From: JACDBZ01 sp036262075
GTDB taxonomy: Bacteria; Chloroflexota; Limnocylindria; QHBO01
Reading direction: 5' to 3'
DNA length: 64,000 nucleotides
Assembly (NCBI GenBank): GCA_036262075.1
Contig: DATAJO010000034.1
Location: 1-64,000 of the forward strand
The notes beneath the pieces were generated by a model, which was not told the DNA's origin, made no database searches, and worked only from the letters and a program-made list of their open reading frames with translations. Below, one piece after another: positions 47,790 through 55,034 of the stretch (positions within the stretch are counted from its first letter, which is position 1; the number at the start of each line of letters is the position of its first letter). Position numbers and translations under genes: made by a program.

Positions 47790-48866
47790 CTAGCCGAGGC
47801 GGAAGACGGCGCGCACCTCGCCGGTGCGCTCGCCGCGCGGGTCGACGATCGGCGGGTCGGCCAGCTCGGCCAGGGCCGGCGGCAGCGGATCGCTGGCCAG
47901 TCCCAGCTGCTGGAGCACCGCGACCGACACGACGTCCCCGGCCCGTCGGGCCGCATTGCCGTCCTCGACCGTGGCGGCCATGCCCAGCGGGCCGTCGCCG
48001 AAGGGCGCGTCGCCGGGCAACGCGCCGGGCGGGAAGCCCATGGCCAGCACGCCCTCGGCGCCGCCCTTGCTCACCACGCGCGACCCGAAGGCGCGCATGA
48101 CGGTGGTGTCGATCCGGCGCCGCTCGCCGGCGACGAGCTCAGGGTGGGCCATCATCGCGTCGCGGATGCGGGTCAGCGCCGACCGGAGCGGCGGGTCGGC
48201 CACGGCCGACGGATCGGCGAGGCGGGCGAAGGCGGTGGCGAGGCCGCGCAGCGGCATCCCGAACGTCACCACGCCGCAGCCGTCGACGGCGCACACGATC
48301 TCCTCGGCCGGCACGTCGCTCAGGGCGGAGATCGTCTCGAGCGCGAGGCGCTGCACCGGGTGGTCCGGCTCCCAGTAGCCCTCGATCGGCCAGCCCGAGG
48401 CCTTCGCGAACAGGACCATGCCGGCGTGCTTGCCGGAGCAGTTGCCGCGCAGCACGGTCGGCTTCTCGCCGTCGCGCAGCAGCCGATGCGCCGTCTCGGT
48501 GTCGTACGGCGCGTGGACCTGGTTGTGGAGGACGGCGCTCGTCAGCCCGCCGCGGCGGAGGACCTCCTGCACGAGGCGCACGTGCCGGTCCTCGCCGGAA
48601 TGGCTGGCCGCCATGATCGCCAGCGCCTCGGAACCGAAGCCGTACTCGTCGAACCGGCCGGACGCGACGAACGGGGCGAGCTGGAACGGCTTGGCCGACG
48701 AGCGCGCGAAGGCGAAGGTCTCCGGGTCACCGACCGATGCGACCGGCGACCCGTCGGGCGCGACGACGGCGATCGCGCCGCGATGGACGGACTCGACGCG
48801 GCCGCCACGGGTGACCTCGACCAGCGCCGGCGGTGCCGGCGCGGCCGCTCGACGGCTGCGCGTCAA
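47790..48866 (-). CDS. Asparaginase (Rhizobium-type, AnsA/PF06089 family)
   Basis: 358 residues from a TTG start; no ATG or GTG fits nearby. Motifs seen are VTRGGRVESVHRGAIAVV, the Ser-Ser-Ala-Lys box FARSSAKPFQLAPFV, RGNCSGKHAGMVLFAKASGWP and VDGCGVVTFGMPLRG. These correspond to the conserved Ser, Lys, Cys and His positions of the zinc-binding asparaginase II family of Rhizobium etli type, unrelated to the E. coli enzymes. It hydrolyses asparagine to aspartate and ammonia. Its stop converges with DUF554, and the bactofilin gene lies 21 nt upstream on the same strand. Confidence 0.88.
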   Translation of the reverse strand: MTRSRRAAAPAPPALVEVTRGGRVESVHRGAIAVVAPDGSPVASVGDPETFAFARSSAKPFQLAPFVASGRFDEYGFGSEALAIMAASHSGEDRHVRLVQEVLRRGGLTSAVLHNQVHAPYDTETAHRLLRDGEKPTVLRGNCSGKHAGMVLFAKASGWPIEGYWEPDHPVQRLALETISALSDVPAEEIVCAVDGCGVVTFGMPLRGLATAFARLADPSAVADPPLRSALTRIRDAMMAHPELVAGERRRIDTTVMRAFGSRVVSKGGAEGVLAMGFPPGALPGDAPFGDGPLGMAATVEDGNAARRAGDVVSVAVLQQLGLASDPLPPALAELADPPIVDPRGERTGEVRAVFRLG

Positions 48867-48887
48867 CGGTTGCTGGTGGGTCGGCGG

Positions 48888-49523
48888 CTACTGCCCGCCG
48901 CCACCGCCGGCCGGCTGGCCCTCGCGCTCGCCGGACGGAGCGCCCTCGCGGTCGCCCTTGCTGAAGATGCTGCCCGACCCGCCGCTGCGCTGCTGCGCGC
49001 CCGACGGCTGCGAGCTGCCGGCACTGCCGGACGGGGCGCTCGACGAGGCCTGCGGACGGGCGCCGGGCTCGCGCGTCATCGTGACGCCGCCTTCCCAGTG
49101 AGCGCCCTCCTTGACGACCAGGACCTGGGTCTTGATGTTGCCCTTGACCCGGCCCGTCGAGCCGATCTCGAAGCGTCCGCCACAGTCGACGTCGCCCTCG
49201 TAGTCACCGTTGATGATGACGTTGTGGGCCTTGATCGCGCTCCGCACGCGGGCCTGGGGGCTGATGATCAGCGTGCCCTGGCACTCGATCTCGCCCTGGG
49301 CCTCGCCCTCGATCCGCAGGTCACGGTCGCTGACGTACTTGCCATTGAACCGGGCGTGCGGGTCGATCACCGACTCGTTGCCGCGGTCGCTCGTCCGGGG
49401 AAACTCGCTGGGTGACTGTGCCACGTCGACCTCACTCGTCAGGCTATCCGGATACAGGTTGCCGACCACGTCCTCCCGCGAGAGGCTGTCCGGCTTGGTG
49501 TCTCGCTTCGATCCGAAGACCAT
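48888..49523 (-). CDS. Bactofilin
   Basis: 211 residues. The middle (about 75-150) is a beta-helical run of short repeats (SDRDLRIEGEAQGEIECQG, LIISPQARVRSAIKAHNVI, INGDYEGDVDCGGRFEI), diagnostic of bactofilins, which polymerise into membrane-associated filaments. The N-terminus is polar and the C-terminus is a Ser/Gly/Gln-rich low-complexity tail. The ATG at 49523 is chosen because AGGAGG (49538-49543 on the minus strand) lies 14 nt upstream; a GTG at 49571 would add 16 residues. It precedes asparaginase. It probably contributes to cell shape or cell-pole organisation. Confidence 0.88.
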   Translation of the reverse strand: MVFGSKRDTKPDSLSREDVVGNLYPDSLTSEVDVAQSPSEFPRTSDRGNESVIDPHARFNGKYVSDRDLRIEGEAQGEIECQGTLIISPQARVRSAIKAHNVIINGDYEGDVDCGGRFEIGSTGRVKGNIKTQVLVVKEGAHWEGGVTMTREPGARPQASSSAPSGSAGSSQPSGAQQRSGGSGSIFSKGDREGAPSGEREGQPAGGGGGQ

Positions 49524-49711
49524 GCTGCTCTTCGTAACCTCCTGATTCGGGTCCGGCGACGGGCTGGGCACGGTCCGCGTGCGGCTGCTGGCCGCTAGTA
49601 GACGAATAGCCTAGCAGCATGGGCCGGTCGCAGGTAGTTCCGACCTCGGATTCCCCGCACGAGCCGTACCAACCCCAACGTGCGCCATTCCGGTCACTTC
49701 CGCCGTTCCGC

Positions 49712-50830
49712 TCAGGTGCGGGCGGCCCCCGTCCGCGAGGCGAGGAGGATGATCGCGCCGGCCACCGGGATGACGCCGAGCGCAATGCGCAGCCCGGCGA
49801 GCTCGCCGAGCATCCCGACCAGCGACGGCCCGACCAGGAAGCCGGCATAGCCGATGGTCAGCACGTACGACGCCGCCCGGCCCGCGTAGCCGCCCGCACG
49901 GCGCGCGGCGAGGCTCACGACGACCGGCACGACGAACGACGCACCGAGGGCGGCGACGGCCATGCCCGGGATCGCGAGGGCCGGCGCCGGGACGAGGAGC
50001 GCGGTCGCCATCCCGGCCGCGGTCATGAGCCCGCCGACGAGGAGCGTCGGCGACGCGCCCAGCGAGCCCGCCACCCCGGCCCCCACCAGCCGCCCGGTAA
50101 GCATCGCGGCGTGGAACGCGGCGGGACCGAGCGCGCCGACGAAGGCCGCGGCGCCCAGCTCGGTGCGCAGGTAGATCGCCGACCACGTCTCCATCGAGCC
50201 CTCGGCCAGAAACGCGAGGCCGGCGAGAGCCGCCAGGGGGAGCATGGCCAGCGCCACCGCCCGCGGGACCGAGCCCTCGGGCACCGACGCGTGCCAGCGC
50301 GTGCTCGCCGCCAGCACGGCGACCGCGAGCAGCGCAACCGCCAGAGCCGGGTAGGCCCAGGCGAACGGGACCGGGCTCGCGACTACCCAGCCGCCGGCGA
50401 GCGCGCCGATCACGCCGCCGCCGCTGAACGCGGCGTGCAGCAGGGTCAGCCGCGCCGGCCGCCTCCAGCCATCGTCGCCCATAGCCGCACCGTTGATCGC
50501 CACGTCGAAGGCGCCACTGCCGGCGGCCATGAGGATCACGCCCAGCACCAGCACCGGCGACCCGGCCAACGTGCCGACGACGAGCATCCCCGCCGCCATC
50601 GTGGCCGCGGTGAGCGCCATGGCGCGCCCTGCCCCGATCCGGTCCACGGCCCGGCCGACGAGGAGCATGGCCGGCAGCGAGACGGCGAAGCCGGCGGTGA
50701 GGATGAGCCCGAGCGGCCCGGTCGTCAGCCCGTGGTGGCGCGCGAGGTCGGGCAGGACCGCCTGCCACGCACCCCACACCAGCCCGAAGACGCCGAAGGC
50801 GATGGGCAGCAGGGCGGCGGTTCGGCGCAT
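49712..50830 (-). CDS. MFS transporter
   Basis: 372 residues with about 12 hydrophobic segments. Motif A-like residues appear as LLVGRAVDRIGAGRAMAL in the first cytoplasmic loop, and SLAARRAGGYAGRAASYVLTIGYAGFLVGP in the second half matches FucP/YbjJ-type sugar or drug transporters. The ATG at 50830 is preceded on the minus strand by CACAATGCTCCG, a near -10 box. It is divergent from upp. Its substrate cannot be told from sequence. Confidence 0.85.
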   Translation of the reverse strand: MRRTAALLPIAFGVFGLVWGAWQAVLPDLARHHGLTTGPLGLILTAGFAVSLPAMLLVGRAVDRIGAGRAMALTAATMAAGMLVVGTLAGSPVLVLGVILMAAGSGAFDVAINGAAMGDDGWRRPARLTLLHAAFSGGGVIGALAGGWVVASPVPFAWAYPALAVALLAVAVLAASTRWHASVPEGSVPRAVALAMLPLAALAGLAFLAEGSMETWSAIYLRTELGAAAFVGALGPAAFHAAMLTGRLVGAGVAGSLGASPTLLVGGLMTAAGMATALLVPAPALAIPGMAVAALGASFVVPVVVSLAARRAGGYAGRAASYVLTIGYAGFLVGPSLVGMLGELAGLRIALGVIPVAGAIILLASRTGAART

Positions 50831-50859
50831 CGGAGCATTGTGCCGGGCCACGACGCACG

Positions 50860-50865
50860 TAGAAT
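50860..50865 (+). promoter_or_regulatory. Candidate -10 box TAGAAT before upp
   Basis: TAGAAT ends 8 nt before the upp ATG at 50874. Confidence 0.4.
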
Positions 50866-50873
50866 CGGCGCCG

Positions 50874-51584
50874 ATGCCGCTGCACGTGAGCGAGCACCCG
50901 CTCGTCGCCCACAAGCTCGCGATCCTCCGTGACAAGCGCACGGAGCCGAAGAAGTTTCGCGAGCTCGTTCGCGAGCTGACGTGGCTCCTCGGCTACGAGG
51001 CAATGGCCGACCTCGCCACGACGCCCGTGGAGATCGAGACGCCATTGGAGCCGATGACCGCCGCGCGCCTCGAGCCGAAGGTCGGCCTCATCCCGATCCT
51101 GCGCGCCGGCCTCGGCATGGTCGACGCCATGCTCGAGCTGCTGCCGACGGCGGAGGTGTGGCATATCGGCCTCTACCGCGACGAGCGCACGCTGAAGCCA
51201 GTCGAGTACTACAACAAGCTGCCCGATGCGGCGACGGTCCAGATCTGCCTCGTCCTCGACCCGATGCTCGCGACCGGAGGCTCGGCGGCGGCGACGATCG
51301 ATATCCTCAAGCAGTGGGGCGCCGCGCGCGTGAAGCAGGTCTCGCTCATCGCCGCGCCCGAGGGCGTCGCCACGCTGACCGGCGAGCATCCCGACGTCGA
51401 CATCCACGTCGCGGCGCTCGACTCGCACCTCAACGAGCGCGGCTACATCGTCCCGGGGCTCGGCGACGCCGGCGACCGGCAGTTCGGCACCTTCGCCGGC
51501 CCCTCGTCGGAGCCGGGCCACGGGCCCGATGACGAGACGGCCGAGGTCGTCCGTCGCCTCCAGCGCGACCTCAAGGCGCGCTGA
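50874..51584 (+). CDS. upp: Uracil phosphoribosyltransferase
   Basis: 236 residues. HPLVAHKLAILRDKRTEPKKFRELVREL is the N-terminal Upp signature. IPILRAGLGMVDAML, YRDERTLKPVEYYNKLP and VLDPMLATGGSAAATIDILKQWGA (PRPP loop) follow, ending with VPGLGDAGDRQFGT. It makes UMP from uracil and PRPP. After that motif an extra ~27-residue acidic tail is present that most Upp proteins lack. The ATG sits 8 nt after a TAGAAT box. It converges with the O-antigen ligase-like gene, with stops only 3 bp apart. Confidence 0.95.
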   Translation: MPLHVSEHPLVAHKLAILRDKRTEPKKFRELVRELTWLLGYEAMADLATTPVEIETPLEPMTAARLEPKVGLIPILRAGLGMVDAMLELLPTAEVWHIGLYRDERTLKPVEYYNKLPDAATVQICLVLDPMLATGGSAAATIDILKQWGAARVKQVSLIAAPEGVATLTGEHPDVDIHVAALDSHLNERGYIVPGLGDAGDRQFGTFAGPSSEPGHGPDDETAEVVRRLQRDLKAR

Positions 51585-51587
51585 CGT

Positions 51588-53078
51588 TCACCCGCCGCTG
51601 GTTGCGTCCCCGTCGGCTCGAGCGACGGAGAGTGCCAGCCCGAAGACGCCGAAGACCCAGTAGGCGATCGGCGGTGCGACGAACACCGATGAGGTCAGCG
51701 AGCGCACGAGCGTCTCCACGAAGACGAGCAGCGCGCCGAGCAGCAGGACGCGCACGACGAGGCTTCCTCCGAGCGCGGCCGCGCGCCACAGCTCCCAGCC
51801 GATTGTCGCGAAGAACAGCCCCGCGCCGATGAGCCCGAGCACGCCGGCCTCGCCGAGGATCATCGGCCAGAAGGTGTCGGTCACCGCGATCGGCCACATC
51901 TCGGCGATGCCGTACATGCCGTCCATCCCGTACTCGGCATAGACCGGGCTGTACACCTCGCGGCTCATGTGGCTGCCGAATCGGCCGATGCCCTCGCCGA
52001 GCGGGAAGTTGTCGCGCGCGATGGCGACCGAGCCGAGGTAGAGGCCGATGCGCGGCTGCATCGTGCGCAGCACCTGCGGGTCGGGATCGGGGCTGAAGAT
52101 CTCCCTGATGAGCTCGGGCGGCGCGACGTAGTCGGTCAGCGTGGCGCGCACCTGGCTCGACAGGAACGGCAGGGCCAGGATGGCCGCCAGGACGACGACC
52201 GCCCCGACCGCGATCCAGGTCCGCGCCGCGTCACGCCCGACCCGGAGCTGCCGCGCGGCGCCCACCATCAGGCCGGCGACGATGCCGATGAGCGGCGTCC
52301 GCCTCCCCGAGATCAGCGTGCCGACGTTCATCAGCAGGGCCAATGGCAGCGCCCACGGCGCGCGGTCGATCGCGAAGCGCGCGTACAGGAACAGGCTCGC
52401 GAACGCGGTCAGCCAGCCGTACAGTGCCGGGTGGCGGAAGATCGACGTCACGACCGTCACGTCGCCGCGCTGCTGGGACGACGGCGGCAGCCCGAACGCG
52501 CCGCGGACCGTGTCCGGCGCCAGGAATTCGACGAGGCCGATGACGGTGATCGCCAGCGCGAAGCCGAATGCGACCAGCAGGCCGCGGCGCAGCTCGTCGG
52601 CGTCGAATCGCAGGCTGACGACGAGGTAGAAGAAGGCGACGCCCTTGGCCAGCAGGACGAGCCCCGGCAGCCAGACGTTGATCGGCACCGCGTTGAGGAA
52701 GGTCGACGCCAGGGCGGCGACGAGGAACACCGCCAGCCCGGCCTCGCGCAGCCCGAGCCGCGGCAGCCGGATGCGGCGGTGGTGGATGACGACGTCCGCG
52801 ACCGCCAGGAGCGGGATCGTGGCCTCGTCGAGGTAGCGGATATCGGCACGCGCCCAGTACTCGACGGTATCGACCAGGAGCGCGGTCAGGAGGAAGGCCA
52901 GGAGGCCCTCGAGCGGACGCCACGCGAACGTGGCAGCCAGCACGGCGGCGGCGACCAGCGACGCCGCGACGGCCCCCGAGCCGGGAGCGATGCGGCCGGC
53001 CACGACCCCGGCGACGGACGCCAGCAGCACGGCCCCGAGCACGAGGCCGAAGGACGCGAGGGTCTGACGGGGGTTCAC
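51588..53078 (-). CDS. O-antigen ligase-like polytopic membrane protein
   Basis: 496 residues from a GTG. About 12 hydrophobic helices are separated by one large extracytoplasmic loop (about 310-390) with FSPDPDPQVLRTMQPRIGLYLGSVAIARDNFPLGEGIGRFGSH. The G-x-G-x-G-x-F-x-S-H pattern with its His is typical of the Wzy/O-antigen ligase (Wzy_C) superfamily, which transfers glycans onto lipid or protein acceptors. The partner substrate is unknown, and no glycan biosynthesis genes surround it. A TACGAT box precedes it by 8 nt on the minus strand. Confidence 0.83.
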   Translation of the reverse strand: MNPRQTLASFGLVLGAVLLASVAGVVAGRIAPGSGAVAASLVAAAVLAATFAWRPLEGLLAFLLTALLVDTVEYWARADIRYLDEATIPLLAVADVVIHHRRIRLPRLGLREAGLAVFLVAALASTFLNAVPINVWLPGLVLLAKGVAFFYLVVSLRFDADELRRGLLVAFGFALAITVIGLVEFLAPDTVRGAFGLPPSSQQRGDVTVVTSIFRHPALYGWLTAFASLFLYARFAIDRAPWALPLALLMNVGTLISGRRTPLIGIVAGLMVGAARQLRVGRDAARTWIAVGAVVVLAAILALPFLSSQVRATLTDYVAPPELIREIFSPDPDPQVLRTMQPRIGLYLGSVAIARDNFPLGEGIGRFGSHMSREVYSPVYAEYGMDGMYGIAEMWPIAVTDTFWPMILGEAGVLGLIGAGLFFATIGWELWRAAALGGSLVVRVLLLGALLVFVETLVRSLTSSVFVAPPIAYWVFGVFGLALSVARADGDATSGG

Positions 53079-53086
53079 CGGGCGTC

Positions 53087-53092
53087 ATCGTA
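53087..53092 (-). promoter_or_regulatory. Candidate -10 box TACGAT before O-antigen ligase-like gene
   Basis: TACGAT on the minus strand ends 8 nt before the GTG at 53078. Confidence 0.4.
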
Positions 53093-53165
53093 GCGGCCGA
53101 TCGATCGGCGGGCGGCCGGCGGACCCGACGGGGCGGGGCCGATGAGAACGCCGGGGACAGCGAAA

Positions 53166-53233
53166 TGTCCCGAAGGAACCGCCGTCGGACCGTTGATGCA
53201 ATCGCTGGTGCCGTTGGCTGCCCCTTCGGGACA
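53166..53233. repeat. 11-bp inverted repeat in the 53-kb gap
   Basis: TGTCCCGAAGG (53166-53176) is repeated as its exact complement CCTTCGGGACA (53223-53233), 46 bp apart. It lies just left of the DnaA-box cluster in a region with no gene. Confidence 0.6.
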
Positions 53234-53274
53234 CCCGAAGCATAGGCGCGGCGCTCGAGCCGCCGCAAGCCCCC

Positions 53275-53403
53275 TTGTCCACGACATTCCGGCCGTCATG
53301 CCGGGTTATCCACATTCTTTCCCCATCGTGGACAACGCGCGGCGTGGGACGACGCCATGGCGTGGACAACGCGCGGCGTGGGACGACGCCATGGCGTGGA
53401 CAG
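53275..53403. other. DnaA-box cluster, candidate replication origin or DnaA-binding locus
   Basis: The 375-bp gap 53079-53454 has no gene. It contains, in order: TTGTCCACG (53275-53283, plus), a perfect TTATCCACA (53306-53314, plus), CGTGGACAA (53327-53335, minus-oriented box), CGTGGACAA (53361-53369, minus) and the one-mismatch CGTGGACAG (53395-53403, minus). Two boxes point one way and three the other, with 21- to 34-bp spacing. Genes on either side point outward. No dnaA or dnaN is nearby and no strongly AT-rich unwinding tract is evident beyond a short ATTCTTT, so origin function is inference. Confidence 0.5.
53327..53402. repeat. 34-bp tandem direct repeat (two copies plus partial)
   Basis: Identical 34-bp copies lie at 53327-53360 and 53361-53394; an 8-bp start of a third follows at 53395-53402. 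Each copy begins with CGTGGACAA (an inverted DnaA-like box) and ends with GACGCCATGG. Confidence 0.9.
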
Positions 53404-53442
53404 CGCCCAGCCCGCCGACGCCACCGTCGGCGGTCCCGCTGC

Positions 53443-53448
53443 TAGGCT
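53443..53448 (+). promoter_or_regulatory. Candidate -10 box TAGGCT before NUDIX gene
   Basis: TAGGCT ends 6 nt before the ATG at 53455. Confidence 0.35.
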
Positions 53449-53454
53449 CCTCCG

Positions 53455-54015
53455 ATGAGCCGATCGGTCCCGGTCTGCCCGCACTGCGCTCACGCCTCCG
53501 AGCGGCCGCTGGTCTGCGACCGCTGCGGATGGCGCTGGTACGCCAACCCGCTGCCCGCCGCGGCCGTCCTGCTCGAGCGGCTCGACGACGAGCGCGGCGA
53601 GCCGGCGGTGCTGCTCCTGCGCCGCACGGTCGATCCGGGCCGAGGCGCCTGGGACCTGCCGGCGGGCTACCTGGAGGCGAACGAGTCGTTCGAGGCCGGC
53701 GCCCTGCGCGAGGCCCAGGAGGAGACCGGTATCGCCGTGCGGCTCATCGGCCTTGCGGGCGTCTACCACTCCGAGATGGCGAACGCGGTGACCGTCGTCT
53801 ACCGCGCCCGTGCCATCGACGAGACGGCGCCGGTCGACCCCGACGCCGAGTCCGACGACCACGCCTGGGTCCCGCGCTCGGAGGTCCCGCGCTGGCTGCC
53901 GCGCATGGCGTTCCCCTCGATGCGCAATGCCCTGGCCGATTGGGCGGCCGGTCGCATCGGCGGGCCCTCGGTCGAGGATGGCCCGGAGGCTGCGCTACAC
54001 TCGAACGACCCCTGA
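53455..54015 (+). CDS. NUDIX hydrolase with zinc ribbon
   Basis: 186 residues. An N-terminal zinc ribbon (CPHCAHASERPLVCDRCGW) with four cysteines is followed by the NUDIX fold. The NUDIX box reads GYLEANESFEAGALREAQEETGI, matching G-x5-E-x7-R-E-x-x-E-E-x-G. Such proteins hydrolyse ADP-ribose, NADH or other X-diphosphates; the ribbon resembles NudC-type NADH pyrophosphatases, but the length and missing NudC motif make ADP-ribose or CoA hydrolysis equally likely. It starts 6 nt after a TAGGCT box and lies 26 nt upstream of mdh on the same strand. Confidence 0.9.
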   Translation: MSRSVPVCPHCAHASERPLVCDRCGWRWYANPLPAAAVLLERLDDERGEPAVLLLRRTVDPGRGAWDLPAGYLEANESFEAGALREAQEETGIAVRLIGLAGVYHSEMANAVTVVYRARAIDETAPVDPDAESDDHAWVPRSEVPRWLPRMAFPSMRNALADWAAGRIGGPSVEDGPEAALHSNDP

Positions 54016-54041
54016 CCCACCAGGAGAACGACAGGAGAACG

Positions 54042-55034
54042 ATGCCCGACTCTCCCGTGCGCATCGCCGTGACCGGGGCCGCCGGCCAGATCGGCTACGC
54101 GCTCCTCTTTCGGCTCGCTTCCGGCCAGGCGCTCGGCCCCGACGTCCCGATCCGGCTCCAGCTTCTCGAGCTGCCCCAGGCGATGAGCGCCCTCGAGGGC
54201 GTGCGCATGGAGCTCGACGACTGCGCCTTCCCGCTGCTCGACGACGTCGTCATCACCTCCGACACCGACGAGGCGTTCGACGGCGTGAGCTGGGCCCTCC
54301 TCGTCGGCGCCGTGCCGCGCAAGGAGGGCATGGAGCGCAAGGACCTGCTCGGCATCAACGGCGGCATCTTCACCGGCCAGGGCACGTCGCTGGCGATCAA
54401 CGCGGCCGACGACTGCCGCGTGCTCGTCGTCGGCAACCCCTGCAACACGAACGCGCTCATCGGCTCGACGGCGGCCGCCCGCCATGGGATGCCGAAGGAC
54501 CGATGGTTCGCGATGACGATGCTCGACGAGAACCGCGCCCGGTCGCAGCTGGCGCGCCGCACGCAGTACCCGGTGGCGGAGGTCCGCGACCTGGCGATCT
54601 GGGGCAATCACTCCTCGACCCAGTTCCCGGACGCGTGGCACGCGACCATCGGCGGGCGACCGGCGCCCGAGGTCGTGAACGACGACGCCTGGCTCGAGGG
54701 CGACTTCATCACCAGCGTCCAGCAGCGCGGAGCGGCCATCATCAAGGCCCGCGGCCAGAGCTCAGCGGCGAGCGCCGCCAACGCCGTGATCGACACCGTC
54801 CGCAACCTCGCGCAGCCGACCGGCGAGCAGTTCAGCGCCGCCATCCCGGCACCGGCCGAGGGCGGCTACGGCATCCCGGAGGGGCTCGTGTTCGGCTACC
54901 CGCTGCGCGCGACGGCCGACGGCGTCGAGATCGTCCAGGGCATCGAGCACGGACCCTTCGCCCAGTCGAAGATCGAGGCCACCACGGCCGAGCTGCTCGA
55001 GGAACGCGCCGCGGTGGAGGACCTCCTCGGATGA
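54042..55034 (+). CDS. mdh: Malate dehydrogenase
   Basis: 330 residues. The NAD fingerprint AVTGAAGQIGYALLFRLASG is at the N-terminus. GAVPRKEGMERKDLLGINGGIF (mobile loop Arg) and VVGNPCNTNALI follow, with IWGNHSSTQFPD containing the catalytic His. This matches the ~325-residue cytosolic-type bacterial MDH. It oxidises malate to oxaloacetate in the TCA cycle. Two AGGAGAACG sequences in tandem precede the ATG, so the ribosome binding site is duplicated. Its stop overlaps gltA (ATGA), coupling oxaloacetate formation with its use by citrate synthase. Confidence 0.96.
   Translation: MPDSPVRIAVTGAAGQIGYALLFRLASGQALGPDVPIRLQLLELPQAMSALEGVRMELDDCAFPLLDDVVITSDTDEAFDGVSWALLVGAVPRKEGMERKDLLGINGGIFTGQGTSLAINAADDCRVLVVGNPCNTNALIGSTAAARHGMPKDRWFAMTMLDENRARSQLARRTQYPVAEVRDLAIWGNHSSTQFPDAWHATIGGRPAPEVVNDDAWLEGDFITSVQQRGAAIIKARGQSSAASAANAVIDTVRNLAQPTGEQFSAAIPAPAEGGYGIPEGLVFGYPLRATADGVEIVQGIEHGPFAQSKIEATTAELLEERAAVEDLLG

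Noticed and set aside
53079..53454. A protein gene in the DnaA-box gap
   Set aside because: The open frame seen on the plus strand is just an upstream extension of mdh; the perfect 34-bp tandem repeats and lack of a ribosome binding site argue against coding.
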